The notes below the pieces were generated by a model, which was not told the DNA's origin, did no database searches, and worked only from the letters and a program-made list of their open reading frames with translations. Shown one piece after another: positions 33,557 through 42,638 of a stretch of 64,000 nucleotides of DNA. The stretch covers positions 124,001 through 188,000 of the forward strand of contig NZ_JAATNG010000001.1 of assembly GCF_013184805.1 (NCBI RefSeq), in the 5' to 3' direction. This DNA is from Pseudoruegeria sp. HB172150 (GTDB lineage: Bacteria; Pseudomonadota; Alphaproteobacteria; Rhodobacterales; Rhodobacteraceae). Numbering within the stretch: position 1 is the first letter of the stretch; every line of letters starts with the position of its first letter. A program made the position numbers and the translations under genes.

Positions 33557-34596
33557 AGACCTCGCGCCTGCCCACCGCCATCGACGTGGCGAAACGTGCC
33601 GGCGTATCACGGTCGGCCGTCAGCCGGACGTTCACCGAGGGCGCCAGCGTTTCGCCCGAGACCCGGGCCAAGGTGCTCGCGGCGGCCGAGGACCTGGGGT
33701 ACCGGGTGAATTTCCTGGCGCGCGGGCTGATCCGCCAGCGCACGGAACTCGTCGCGATGGTCGTCTCGGATATGGATCATTCGTTCCGCGCACGGCTGGT
33801 GGATCTTCTTTCGCGCGGGCTGGTCAACCTTGGCTATCGGCCCGTGCTGCTGCCCTGGAGCGAAGGCGACAATCCCGGGCAGCTGATCGACATGATGCTG
33901 CACTACGCCGTGTCGGGGACTATCGTTACGTCGGACACGCCACCGGGGGACATAGCGGCACAGTGCATGCAGCACGGCGTACCGCTGGTGCTGGTCAACA
34001 AGGCGCCGGTCGACAGCAATGTCGCCCGTGTGGTGGAAGATTTCGAAAGCGCCGGACGGCTGGCGGCCGATGCGCTGGCCGAAGCGGGGTGCAAGCGGGT
34101 GGCATGGGCCGGGCAGCGGCGGCCATCCTTCACCATCGGCAGCCGGAAGGCCGTTTTTCTCGACCGTTTGCTTGACCTCGGATTGGACTTCGTGGGCGAC
34201 GTGACAGGCGCGCGCCAGAATTATGCCGGCGGGCAGGAGGCTGCGCAGGCGTTCCTGGAGCATGGCCTGCAGGCGGACGGTGTCCATTGTGCCAACGATT
34301 TTCTCGCGCTGGGCTTCATGGACGGGCTGCGCGCCGCAGGGGTGACCATCCCAGGCGATCTTGCGGTGGTGGGCAGCGACGATATCGCAGAAGCTTCGTG
34401 GGCCAGCTATGACCTGACGACCATCGAGCAGCGACCCGAGGATCTGTCGCAGGCCACGCTGGATGCTCTGGTCGACCGGATCGCCCATCCCGCCGAAACG
34501 GCAAGGATCCGGCAGGTTGGCGTGCGGCTGGTCCGTCGTGGGTCGACCGGGGCTGTGCGCGTCGCTTCAAGTTCAGGCAGGTCCAGAGGCGGTTGA
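33553..34596 (+). CDS. LacI family transcriptional regulator
   Basis: A 347-residue repressor. Residues 1-60 contain the helix-turn-helix and hinge helix (TAIDVAKRAGVSRSAVSRTF and VLAAAEDLGYRVNFLARGL); the rest is a periplasmic-binding-protein-like sensor (HCANDFLALGFMDGL). It is the last gene of the importer plus GDPD operon, overlapping the GDPD stop as ATGA. It is the natural ligand of the 16-bp palindrome in the operon promoter, giving simple autoregulated control. The N-terminal extension upstream of ATG 33553 lacks a plausible start. Confidence 0.92.
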   Translation: MKTSRLPTAIDVAKRAGVSRSAVSRTFTEGASVSPETRAKVLAAAEDLGYRVNFLARGLIRQRTELVAMVVSDMDHSFRARLVDLLSRGLVNLGYRPVLLPWSEGDNPGQLIDMMLHYAVSGTIVTSDTPPGDIAAQCMQHGVPLVLVNKAPVDSNVARVVEDFESAGRLAADALAEAGCKRVAWAGQRRPSFTIGSRKAVFLDRLLDLGLDFVGDVTGARQNYAGGQEAAQAFLEHGLQADGVHCANDFLALGFMDGLRAAGVTIPGDLAVVGSDDIAEASWASYDLTTIEQRPEDLSQATLDALVDRIAHPAETARIRQVGVRLVRRGSTGAVRVASSSGRSRGG

Positions 34597-34783
34597 AGGA
34601 TGCGGCGCGACCGACAGTCTGAATGCAGGTTAGCTGTTTAACTTGTTCGGCGGATCACGTTATGAGGGGCCGTGGCCTTTGCGGCCGGAGACTGCCGATG
34701 ATCCTCAAATCGCTGACTTGTATGCATGACGCTCCGGGCCGGGGTGCTCGCGTGTCAGTAACTGGGAACGGTTGGGCCGCCTG

Positions 34784-35344
34784 ATGGGAAAGCCGTTCGA
34801 CAAAACCTTCCTCGTCTTCTTGATCATCGCGCTGGTGGCAGGTGCCGCATGCTACCACCTGAAAGGTGCCGAAGTGACGCTGGATGCGGTTCGTAACGCC
34901 CTCGGTCTGGCTCTGTTCGTCGCGCCGCAGCTTCTGGCCGGCCTGATGATCGGCGGGCTGATCCAGGCGATCGGCATGCAGGACAAGATACGGCGTTTCT
35001 TTGGCGGCTCCACCGGCTGGCGTGGACTGGTATTGGGGTCGGTTGCCGGGGCGCTGACACCTTCGGGGCCGTTCGCGTCATTTCCGCTGGTAATCGCGCT
35101 GTGGAAGGCAGGCGCCGATCTTGGTGCGGTGGTCGCTTACATCACCGGCTGGGCACTTATTGGGGTTCACCGCCTGATCGTGTGGGAGATCCCGCTGATG
35201 GGCGCAGAATTCAGCCTTGTGCGACTGCTGATCAGCCTGCCGATGCCAGTGCTTGCCGGGTATCTCGCACGGGTCATTGCACGCAATACATCCCTCAATC
35301 CCGGCCCGCCGGGTGAGGACGGGCCGGAAGGCGCGCGCGCTTGA
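34784..35344 (+). CDS. Half-size DUF318/ArsP-like permease, first subunit
   Basis: A 186-residue membrane protein with about five helices and a family signature TPSGPFASFPLVIALWKAGA, then GWALIGVHRLIVWEIPLMG. Full-length members (YraQ/ArsP_1 family, about 320-350 residues) contain two such repeats; here only one is present and the second is encoded by the next gene. The two are coupled by TTGA overlap, so they probably form a heterodimer. The substrate is unknown; ArsP relatives export organoarsenicals. ATG 34784 is used; an in-frame TTG four codons upstream is possible. Confidence 0.83.
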   Translation: MGKPFDKTFLVFLIIALVAGAACYHLKGAEVTLDAVRNALGLALFVAPQLLAGLMIGGLIQAIGMQDKIRRFFGGSTGWRGLVLGSVAGALTPSGPFASFPLVIALWKAGADLGAVVAYITGWALIGVHRLIVWEIPLMGAEFSLVRLLISLPMPVLAGYLARVIARNTSLNPGPPGEDGPEGARA

Positions 35345-35877
35345 AGATTGCCGTGCGCCTCTTTCTGCCGCTGCTGCTGATCTGGCTGGGCATTGTGGCC
35401 TACAGGCGTGGCGGCATGATTGCGCTGCGCCAGTCCGGCGGCTTTGCGGTCACCTCTGCGCTCAACATCGCGCCGCGCCTGATCGTTGCACTGCTCGCCG
35501 CTTCGTTCCTGTCGCAGATCATCCCGGCAGAGCTTATCGGGCGGCAGATCGGCGCGTCGAGCGGCCTCACCGGGATCCTGATCGCGTCGATTCTCGGTGG
35601 CATCATGCCCGGCGGGCCTATGACCTCGTTTCCGATCGCCGTGTTCCTCTGGGGCTCCGGCGCCGGGGCGCCGCAGATCATGGCGCTGATCGCGGGGTGG
35701 TCGGTCTTTGCCATGCACCGGGTCATCGCTTACGAGTTGCCGATGATGGGATGGCGGTTCACCCTGCTGCGGATGCTGGCCGTGGCGGTGATCCCGCCGC
35801 TGACCGGTCTTCTGGCGGCGGAGGTTGTGTCGCTGCTGGGTCCCGACGCCTTCGCGCCGCCGGCGGGCCGGCTCTGA
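35341..35877 (+). CDS. Half-size DUF318/ArsP-like permease, second subunit
   Basis: A 178-residue membrane protein homologous to the preceding one: MPGGPMTSFPIAVFLWGSGA and GWSVFAMHRVIAYELPMMG align directly with its partner's signature. It begins at TTG 35341, overlapping the previous stop, and the first helix is LFLPLLLIWLGIVAYRRGG. Together the pair reconstitutes the internal two-fold repeat of a normal DUF318 permease. About 70 bases separate it from an OsmC-like gene. Confidence 0.82.
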   Translation: MKIAVRLFLPLLLIWLGIVAYRRGGMIALRQSGGFAVTSALNIAPRLIVALLAASFLSQIIPAELIGRQIGASSGLTGILIASILGGIMPGGPMTSFPIAVFLWGSGAGAPQIMALIAGWSVFAMHRVIAYELPMMGWRFTLLRMLAVAVIPPLTGLLAAEVVSLLGPDAFAPPAGRL

Positions 35878-35948
35878 GCGCGGTGCTTGCCGGAATCGCG
35901 GTTGAGCCAGTATCATCTAGGCGCGCCGCTGCCAGGGGAGGAGGCCGC

Positions 35949-36362
35949 ATGACGCGACATATCGGGATGAGTTTTCGCACCGTTTCGGGGACCGCCGCTG
36001 GCCTGGGAATGGCAGGCGGGCGATCTGTAGTCGCCGACCGGCCAGAAGGTGTTGCCGGGGGCAGGGGCCTCGGGTTCGAGGGCGGCGAACTGATGGCAGC
36101 CGCGCTTGGCGGATGCTTCTGGAACGAACTGAACTTCGCGGCCCACGAATCCGGACTGCAGATCGCGATAGAAGCGCTGGACGCCGAGGTGGAACTGGCG
36201 GGAACGCCGCCGCGGGTGGCACGTGCCCGCGTGTGCGCCCGGCTTTCCGGTGCGGACGAGACAACGCTGCAGGCTGTCTTCGACGCCGCGCGCGACAGTT
36301 CCATCATCGCCAACTCGATCACGGATGCGATCCCCGTGATGTTCGAGCGCTTGCCCGGATGA
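35949..36362 (+). CDS. OsmC-like protein
   Basis: A 137-residue protein of the OsmC/Ohr fold. The conserved GGELMAAALGGCFWNELNFAA segment carries the expected first cysteine on the central helix. The second Cys, in VCARLS, is on a strand and is not the usual CPVS-type resolving residue, so peroxidase activity is uncertain. It follows the permease pair and its stop overlaps the DUF3329 gene as ATGA. Confidence 0.8.
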   Translation: MTRHIGMSFRTVSGTAAGLGMAGGRSVVADRPEGVAGGRGLGFEGGELMAAALGGCFWNELNFAAHESGLQIAIEALDAEVELAGTPPRVARARVCARLSGADETTLQAVFDAARDSSIIANSITDAIPVMFERLPG

Positions 36363-36574
36363 GAAAACTGATCGACACCTCGCACCCGTTTTATCGCCCG
36401 CTCTGGGTGCGGATTGCCGTGACCCTATTCTGCCTTGCGTGGGGCGCTTTCGAAGGCGTTAACGGTAACGGTTTCTGGGCCTCGCTGTTCATCGGGCTGG
36501 GCATTCTATGTGCCTACGAGTTCTTCATAGCGTACAAACCGCCCGCGTCCGAGCCGGAGGACGAGGACGCCTAG
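36359..36574 (+). CDS. Small two-helix membrane protein (DUF3329-like)
   Basis: A 71-residue protein with an amphipathic N terminus (SHPFYRPLWVRIAVTLFCLA), two membrane helices separated by VNGNGF, and an acidic tail EPEDEDA. The HPFxRPLWVR opening is characteristic of alphaproteobacterial DUF3329 proteins, whose function is unknown. It starts inside the OsmC stop (ATGA). Confidence 0.8.
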   Translation: MRKLIDTSHPFYRPLWVRIAVTLFCLAWGAFEGVNGNGFWASLFIGLGILCAYEFFIAYKPPASEPEDEDA

Positions 36575-36848
36575 GCCGCCGTGCGGAGCTTGACAAAGCC
36601 GCCGCGATGCCACATGTGCCTCTCGACGCTGCGCTGCCGCGTGAGCATGCCGCGCCCTGACAAGGGCCATCAGCGCACCACGATATCCAGTTCCCATTCA
36701 CGCAGGGTTCTTACCGCGACGGCCGGATGGCACGGGGTTCGCCCGTTCATCCAGAGGCCGCGCTTAACCCTCGCCCGGCGGTGCGCTTCGCATCGCCTTG
36801 TCCATTCTCCGTCCGCATCCCGCGGAACGGGTCCGAAAAGGAAACCTT

Positions 36849-38228
36849 TTGTTCGACTTCGACATGCTCGGCCTTGCGCCGGCCCTTAACGACGCCATCA
36901 AGCGCGTCGGATTCAAAGAACCTACCCCGATCCAGAACCAGGCGATTCCGCTGGCGCTGGAAGGCCATGACGTCCTGGGTCTTGCCCAGACCGGCACCGG
37001 CAAGACGCTGGCCTTCGGCCTGCCGCTGATCGATGCCCTGCTGGCGCAGCCCGGCCGGCCCGCGCCCAAGACCGTCAAGGCGCTGATCCTCGCGCCGACC
37101 CGCGAACTGGTGAACCAGATTGCAGAAAGCCTGCGCGGCCTGACCGTGGGCACGAAATTGCGTGTCTCGACCGTGGTCGGCGGTCAGTCCATCGGCAAGC
37201 AGATCAACTTCCTGTCGCGCGGCACCGACATCCTCGTCGCCACGCCCGGCCGCCTCATCGACCTGATGGAGCGCGGCGCGGTGGACCTGTCGCAGACCCG
37301 CCAGCTAGTGCTGGACGAGGCCGACCAGATGCTGGACCTCGGCTTCATTCATGCGCTGCGCAAGATCGCGCCGCGCCTCGGCACTCCTCGGCAGACCATG
37401 TTGTTCTCGGCCACCATGCCGAAACAGATGGAAGAGCTCAGCCGCGCCTACTTGACCAACCCGCGCCGGGTGCAGGTCTCGCCCCCGGGCAAGGCCGCCG
37501 ACAAGATCACCCAGTCGGTGCATTTCGTCGACAAGCCCGCGAAACCGGCCAAGCTGCGCGAGATCCTGTCGCGCGACATGGACGCGCTGACGCTGGTCTT
37601 CTCTCGCACCAAGCACGGAGCTGAGAAGCTGATGAAGGGGCTGGTCGACGACGGCTTCAACGCCGCTTCGATCCACGGCAACAAAAGCCAGGGACAGCGC
37701 GACCGCGCAATCAAGGCGTTCCGCGACGGTGACATCACCGTGCTGGTCGCCACCGACGTGGCCGCGCGCGGCATCGACATTCCCGGCGTGGCCTATGTGG
37801 TCAACTACGACCTGCCGGAAGTGCCCGACAACTACGTCCACCGCATCGGTCGCACGGCGCGCGCCGGACGCGAAGGCGAGGCCATTGCGTTCTGCGCCGC
37901 GGACGAGGTCGATCAGCTGAAGCAGATCGAGAAGCTGATGAAGATCGAGATTCCGGTCGCCGGTGGCACCCGCCCGACGGCAGAGGCCGGCGAACGCTCC
38001 GGCAAGCCGCAGCGCAATCGCCGCCGCCGCGGCGGTAGTGGCGGTGGCCAGCAGGGTCGCCGTCAGGAAGGTCAGCAGGGCCGCCGGAATGAGGGCCAGC
38101 AGGCGCGTCGGCAGGAAGGTCAACAAGGCCGTCGGCAGGAAGGTCAGAAGCCCCGCACAGCCGCCAATGCGCCGCAGAAGCCGAAATCGAACAACCGCCG
38201 CCGCCAGCGCCGCCGCGCGAACGCGTAA
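36849..38228 (+). CDS. DEAD-box ATP-dependent RNA helicase (RhlE-like)
   Basis: A 459-residue helicase for RNA remodelling. All core motifs are visible: Q motif GFKEPTPIQNQAI, motif I AQTGTGKT, Ia PTRELVNQ, Ib TPGR, II DEAD, III SAT, and V/VI (ARGIDIPG, HRIGRTARAG). The last about 85 residues are a basic low-complexity tail with four near-identical GQQGRRQE repeats, probably an RNA-binding extension. I take TTG 36849 as start, with GGAA a few bases upstream, giving the usual FDFDMLGL N terminus; ATG 36864 would be a shorter option. A strong terminator hairpin follows about 35 bases after the stop. Confidence 0.92.
   Translation: MFDFDMLGLAPALNDAIKRVGFKEPTPIQNQAIPLALEGHDVLGLAQTGTGKTLAFGLPLIDALLAQPGRPAPKTVKALILAPTRELVNQIAESLRGLTVGTKLRVSTVVGGQSIGKQINFLSRGTDILVATPGRLIDLMERGAVDLSQTRQLVLDEADQMLDLGFIHALRKIAPRLGTPRQTMLFSATMPKQMEELSRAYLTNPRRVQVSPPGKAADKITQSVHFVDKPAKPAKLREILSRDMDALTLVFSRTKHGAEKLMKGLVDDGFNAASIHGNKSQGQRDRAIKAFRDGDITVLVATDVAARGIDIPGVAYVVNYDLPEVPDNYVHRIGRTARAGREGEAIAFCAADEVDQLKQIEKLMKIEIPVAGGTRPTAEAGERSGKPQRNRRRRGGSGGGQQGRRQEGQQGRRNEGQQARRQEGQQGRRQEGQKPRTAANAPQKPKSNNRRRQRRRANA
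38046..38141 (+). repeat. Four 24-bp coding repeats in helicase tail
   Basis: Four consecutive 8-codon units encode GQQGRRQE, GQQGRRNE, GQQARRQE and GQQGRRQE; the DNA units differ by synonymous changes. A fifth, broken unit (GQKPR) follows. Such arrays can change in number by slippage without breaking the frame. Confidence 0.9.
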
Positions 38229-38263
38229 CGCGCTTCGGCAGGTCGTTCCTAGACCAGACAGAT

Positions 38264-38294
38264 ATGGGCCCGGCATCGCGGATGCCGGGCCCAT
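38264..38294 (+). terminator. Strong terminator after the DEAD-box helicase
   Basis: A perfect 14-bp stem, ATGGGCCCGGCATC / GATGCCGGGCCCAT, with a GCG loop, followed by TTTC. It is the strongest hairpin seen in the window and ends transcription before the surface-protein gene. Confidence 0.85.
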
Positions 38295-38491
38295 TTTCAT
38301 GTGTGCCAATGCGGGTCGACCTCGCCGTACGAAGTGCCCAGTCGGCTGGGTAGGGAAGCTCTGCCGGGCGATCCGCCATTCAACTGACGGTTACACGCAG
38401 CCGCCGATTGGCTGGATGGAATTTTCCGAATGAACGTGGTATAGTGCACGCAATTTAATGACTTTATTGCTTCACATTTAGGGATTTTCCA

Positions 38492-40222
38492 ATGCGATAC
38501 TTGCTTTGCGGGATACTTGCTACGGTTGTGACCGTCCCATCGCTCGCCACGGCCGTGCCTCTCTATCTTTTCGAGTCCGTCGCGTCCGCTCCGTCCACGG
38601 CGCCGGGTGGTAATATGCCGCTGAACCGGCGCCCGTCGATCGCCGATACGGGCGAAGTTGTGCTGTCCGAGCGCTATCTTGACGGAGGCATTGTTCGCGA
38701 ACGCATCCGTGTCGTTGCGGCCGATGGAACAGACCGCATCGCGGCTGACGAAGCGAGCGTCAATCTCGATATCGACTTCGAGACGAACCCGGTCATCAGC
38801 GACGACGGCGAGTACATTTCCTTTACCGCGACGGACAGTGACGGCCTTTACGGCGTCTACCGGGTGGATTCGGCCGGCCTGATCACCCGCATTGTCAGGG
38901 AGGGCGACAAGGACACCGAATTCGTCAGCGTCGAAAACATCACCTGCCGGACAGGCTGCCCGGTCAGCAACTACCAGACCACCAACCAGGGTGAGCCGAA
39001 ACTGGACGGAAGGGTCGCCTTCTACAAGCTGCAGGGGCCTCCGGGCACTCTAGAAAGCGGCAGCATCGCAGCCGGGCGGGGCGGCGATGTCTATCCGCTG
39101 AAATCCGGGCCGAAAGCCACGCCAAACATGCATCAGGCCAATACGGGGCAGGTTTACTTCATCGTCGAGAACGCCGACGGCGTAATTTCGACCATCGATG
39201 GTACGTCGTTCAACCAGATCCTCTACTCCGGCAGCGGCTATTACGATTTCAGCGATGTTGCGCTTGAAACGCTGGCCACGAATGGCCCGATGACCGCCGC
39301 TGTTGTAACGGGACGCAGATCTTCCACCGGTGAGGCGGTGGTGCTGCAAAGGATTTCGCCGACTGAGTTTGACGAGGTCGCTACGGAAATCGGTCCCTTC
39401 GATGCGTTCCGAGAAGTCTCTGTGAACAAATACCAGGAGATCGTCTTCGGCGCCGATCTCGATATCCAGGGCTCCGGCATTTTCACCGGGGACGATGCCG
39501 CAAACAACCGCGTCATCGGTCCGGGAGACGTGCTCTTTGGACAAACCGTCGTTTCCGTGGGCCTGCAGAAGGCAGAGGCGCTGAACGACGATGGCATCAT
39601 CACGCTTTGGGCCGAATTGGCCGACGGAACACAGCACATACTGCGGGCGCAGTCTTTCGCCGACTACCTATCCGATCTTGATATCCAGATGAGCCTGCCG
39701 AAAGGCGGAAGCCTTTCGGTCGCCTCGGCCCTGCAGGGCGCTTTCCCGACATCGGCCTTCGACCTGGAGTTCGACGTGGATTTCCTGACCGGAATGGGAA
39801 TGCTGGAAGTCCTGATCGGCGATATGTCACTTGGCACCCTGCGTTCCGAAAGCGTGCCGTCGGACGGGATCTACCGGTTCGCAGGTATCAGCCCGCAGCC
39901 ATTCTTCGGCGACCTCCAAAGGGGCGAAACTGTCGATCTGAGATTCCTGCTGACGGGTCAGGACGGCGCGACGATACGTCTGGACAACGTCGCCTTCCTG
40001 CAGGACGGCAGGCGCCTGGACCTTCTTTCGAACGGGGATTTCGAGGAAGGCTATCTCTCGGGCTGGCGGGTCGAGGGAAGCGAGGGCGCGACGGCCTTTG
40101 CGAAATCGGTGCCAAATGCGCTCGCGCCAGTGCCATTGCCAGCATCGGCATTTCTGCTGATCGGTGCGCTTGGCCTCTGTGCTACGGCCACACGTCTACG
40201 GCGACGCCGGATCCAGACCTGA
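38492..40222 (+). CDS. VPLPA-CTERM sorted surface/exported protein
   Basis: A 576-residue exported protein. It has an N-terminal signal peptide (LLCGILATVVTVPSLATA) and a C-terminal sorting tail at about 545-576: VPLPASAFLLIGALGLC followed by a basic RLRRRR stop. This is the VPLPA variant of PEP-CTERM, which exosortases (XrtD type) process for surface display or anchoring. The body consists of repeated beta-strand units with ISDDGEYISFTATDSDGLYGV-like and LNDDGIITLWAELADG-like blocks, suggesting a beta-propeller. A C-terminal LLSNGDFEEGYLSGWRV segment resembles a jelly-roll carbohydrate-binding start. No exosortase gene is present in the window. An A/T-rich promoter region precedes it. Confidence 0.85.
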   Translation: MRYLLCGILATVVTVPSLATAVPLYLFESVASAPSTAPGGNMPLNRRPSIADTGEVVLSERYLDGGIVRERIRVVAADGTDRIAADEASVNLDIDFETNPVISDDGEYISFTATDSDGLYGVYRVDSAGLITRIVREGDKDTEFVSVENITCRTGCPVSNYQTTNQGEPKLDGRVAFYKLQGPPGTLESGSIAAGRGGDVYPLKSGPKATPNMHQANTGQVYFIVENADGVISTIDGTSFNQILYSGSGYYDFSDVALETLATNGPMTAAVVTGRRSSTGEAVVLQRISPTEFDEVATEIGPFDAFREVSVNKYQEIVFGADLDIQGSGIFTGDDAANNRVIGPGDVLFGQTVVSVGLQKAEALNDDGIITLWAELADGTQHILRAQSFADYLSDLDIQMSLPKGGSLSVASALQGAFPTSAFDLEFDVDFLTGMGMLEVLIGDMSLGTLRSESVPSDGIYRFAGISPQPFFGDLQRGETVDLRFLLTGQDGATIRLDNVAFLQDGRRLDLLSNGDFEEGYLSGWRVEGSEGATAFAKSVPNALAPVPLPASAFLLIGALGLCATATRLRRRRIQT

Positions 40223-40334
40223 TCAATCGACGACGCCGGCCTGTCGCGGGTTGAGACGAAGGGCCGACGCGCTTGCTGCCCGGGTTTGGTCCGCTGTGGC
40301 CATGATCCGGCGTGTTGAGGCCGCGAGCATGAGG

Positions 40335-40362
40335 AAGGTGCCCGAACGAAGACGGGTACCTT
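40335..40362. terminator. Hairpin between convergent genes
   Basis: AAGGTGCCCG pairs with CGGGTACCTT (10 bp, one G-U) around an 8-base loop, followed by TTGTC. It lies between the VPLPA-CTERM gene and the convergent isomerase gene and probably terminates either transcript. Confidence 0.55.
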
Positions 40363-40410
40363 TGTCACTTCGGATTCGCAGTCTGCGGCGGGCGAAGTCA
40401 GGCGCCCCCC

Positions 40411-41466
40411 TCACAGCCCCAGCATCGACCGGATCTTCGCCTGATCGGTCTCGCCACCGGCGAAATCGTCAAAGGCCTTGCCGGTCGCCTCGATGATATG
40501 GGCGTTGATGAACGGCGCGCCTTCCGCCGCGCCCTGTTCGGGGGATATCAGGCAGCATTCCCATTCCAGCACCGCCCAGCTGTCGTAATCGTACTGACAG
40601 AGTTTCGAGAAGATGCCCGAGAAATCCACCTGCCCGTCGCCTAGCGATCGGAACCGTCCGGCGCGTTCGGTCCAGCCCTGATAGCCCGAATAGACGCCCT
40701 GCCGCCCGTCCGGATTGAACTCCGCATCCTTCACGTGGAAGGCGCAGATCCGGTCGTGGTAGAGGTCGATGAAGGACAGGTAGTCCAGCTGCTGCAGCAG
40801 GAAGTGCGAGGGGTCGTAGTTGATCAGCGCCCGGTCATGGTTTCCCGTCGCCTCCACGAACATCTCGTAGGTCGCGCCATCGAACACGTCCTCGCCCGGG
40901 TGGATTTCGTAGCCTACATCCACGCCCTGATCCTCGTAGACATCGAGGATTTCCTTCCATCGGCGGCCAAGCTCGGCGAAAGCCTCTTCGATCAGGCCGG
41001 GCGGGCGCTGCGGCCAGGGGTAGAGATAGGGGAAAGCCAGCGAACCGGTGAAGGACACGGTCGTATCCAGTCCCATGTTGCGCGCCGCCTTGGCCGCCTT
41101 CTTCATCTGGTCCACGGCCCATTCCTGCCGCGCTTTCGGGTTCTTGTGCACGGACTCGGGCGCGAAGGCGTCGAACGCCAGGTCGTAGGCCGGATGGACG
41201 GCCACCAGTTGCCCCTGCAGGTGGGTCGACAGCTCGCTGACCGCTACGCCGGCATCCGAACAGATGCCCAGCACCTCGTCGCAATAGGTCTGGCTTCCGG
41301 CGGCCTTGTCGAGGTCGAACAGCCGGTCGTCGAAGGTAGGGATCTGCACTGCCTTGTAGCCGAGCGAGGCCGCCCAGCCCGCGATCCCTGCAAGCGAATT
41401 GTACGGCGCTTCGTCGCCTGCGAACTGGGCCAGGAACAGTCCTGGCCCCTTCATCGTGCTGGCCAT
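40411..41466 (-). CDS. Sugar phosphate isomerase/epimerase family TIM-barrel protein
   Basis: A 351-residue xylose-isomerase-like TIM barrel (AP_endonuc_2 family). Likely metal ligands are seen as Glu in YEIHPGEDV, Asp in INYDPSHFLLQQ, His in AFHVKDAE and Glu in VLEWECC. Members isomerise or epimerise keto-sugars or inositol derivatives. It lies 10 bases after a LacI gene in a two-gene unit divergent from the ABC importer of the same locus, so it is probably induced by the same sugar. The exact reaction is unknown. Confidence 0.87.
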   Translation of the reverse strand: MASTMKGPGLFLAQFAGDEAPYNSLAGIAGWAASLGYKAVQIPTFDDRLFDLDKAAGSQTYCDEVLGICSDAGVAVSELSTHLQGQLVAVHPAYDLAFDAFAPESVHKNPKARQEWAVDQMKKAAKAARNMGLDTTVSFTGSLAFPYLYPWPQRPPGLIEEAFAELGRRWKEILDVYEDQGVDVGYEIHPGEDVFDGATYEMFVEATGNHDRALINYDPSHFLLQQLDYLSFIDLYHDRICAFHVKDAEFNPDGRQGVYSGYQGWTERAGRFRSLGDGQVDFSGIFSKLCQYDYDSWAVLEWECCLISPEQGAAEGAPFINAHIIEATGKAFDDFAGGETDQAKIRSMLGL

Positions 41467-41476
41467 GTCTCCTCCG

Positions 41477-42517
41477 TCATGACGCGGGTTTCAGTATGTC
41501 GAGCCCGGTGCGGAACGAGGCGGCATTCGGCACCTCAAGCCCCTGCATCGGCGGTTCGTCGGGTTCCTCTATGGCGCGGATCGCGGCGCGGGCGAGGAAG
41601 TCTCCGGCCCGCCGTACATCTTCGGACACCGCGAGGATCGACGGGCGGAACTGGGTCAGGAAGTTCACCGATTCCTTGGCGGCGACATCGACATTGCCGC
41701 CGACGACCCGGCCTTCCGCTTCCAGCGCGGCGACGACAGACATCGCGGCGGTGGTCGAGGCGCAAAGCATTCCGTCCACGTCCGGATGGCGTGTCAGGTA
41801 ACCCATCGTCGCGGCGGCGATCGTCTCGGGGCTGTCATCCGAAGTCGCGTCCATGTTGAACCGCGCAGTAATGCCGGCCGCGTGCGCGGCTTCTTCCATG
41901 CCTGCCTTGATGTCCTGCGAGTAGTTCTGCGCCAGCGGCGGGGCGATCACCATGACGTGCCGTCGCCCCCGCGCCGCCAGCCGTTCCACAGCCAGCTTGG
42001 CGAAAGCGCGGTTGTCATAGTCGAAATACGAATGCTGCTCGCGCCACTCGGACCGGCCGTGGGCGGCAAAGGGAAAGCCTTCGTCGATCAGATACCGGAG
42101 CCTCGGGTCCTGCGGCTGGATCTGGTTCAGGATCATCGCATCGGCGGTCGCGTTCTCGACCACGTAGCGCACCGGGATCATCGGATCCTCGGTCGGGAAG
42201 TAGGGTGTGACGATCAGGTGGTAGCGCGTGCTGCGCAGCGCGCCGGCGATGGCCGAGATCATCCGCGCGGTGTGGTTCAGGATTTCGTGCTCGGTCGACA
42301 GGATCAGCGAGATGACGTTGGTCTTGCCGGTCTTCAGGCGCACGCCGGCGCGGTTCGGAACGTAGCCGATCTCTCGCGCGATCTGACGGATTCGCGCTTT
42401 GGTTGCGGCACCGATATCCGGGGCGTCATGAAGTGCCCGGCTGACAGTGGGTACCGCCAATCCGCTCAGCTCTGATATCGTCTTGAGCGTGGGTTTTTTC
42501 CTGTCGCTCGCGGCCAT
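41477..42517 (-). CDS. LacI family transcriptional regulator
   Basis: A 346-residue repressor with the N-terminal helix-turn-helix LKTISELSGLAVPTVSRALH, hinge region around IGYVPNRAGVRLKTGKTN, and a sugar-sensing domain. It is divergent from the binding-protein gene across 171 bases that contain two CG- or GC-centred operator-like palindromes. It very likely controls the importer, isomerases, oxidoreductases and GH43 enzyme of this locus. Confidence 0.93.
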   Translation of the reverse strand: MAASDRKKPTLKTISELSGLAVPTVSRALHDAPDIGAATKARIRQIAREIGYVPNRAGVRLKTGKTNVISLILSTEHEILNHTARMISAIAGALRSTRYHLIVTPYFPTEDPMIPVRYVVENATADAMILNQIQPQDPRLRYLIDEGFPFAAHGRSEWREQHSYFDYDNRAFAKLAVERLAARGRRHVMVIAPPLAQNYSQDIKAGMEEAAHAAGITARFNMDATSDDSPETIAAATMGYLTRHPDVDGMLCASTTAAMSVVAALEAEGRVVGGNVDVAAKESVNFLTQFRPSILAVSEDVRRAGDFLARAAIRAIEEPDEPPMQGLEVPNAASFRTGLDILKPAS

Positions 42518-42616
42518 TTCATCCCATCAACCGGTTCATCCTGCACGGTTTTTTCCACGCGATACAAGCCGGATCCTTGTATTATCCGCCGTCGGCGGCG
42601 TTCGGATTATCTGGCA

Positions 42617-42630
42617 TGTTAGCGCTTGAA
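42617..42630. promoter_or_regulatory. Candidate LacI-family half-degenerate operator
   Basis: TGTTAGCGCTTGAA has an intact left arm and AGCGCT core of the frequent LacI-family operator form TGTTAGCGCTAACA, with a degenerate right arm. It lies between the divergent LacI and importer genes. Confidence 0.45.
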
Positions 42631-42638
42631 ACGCAAAT

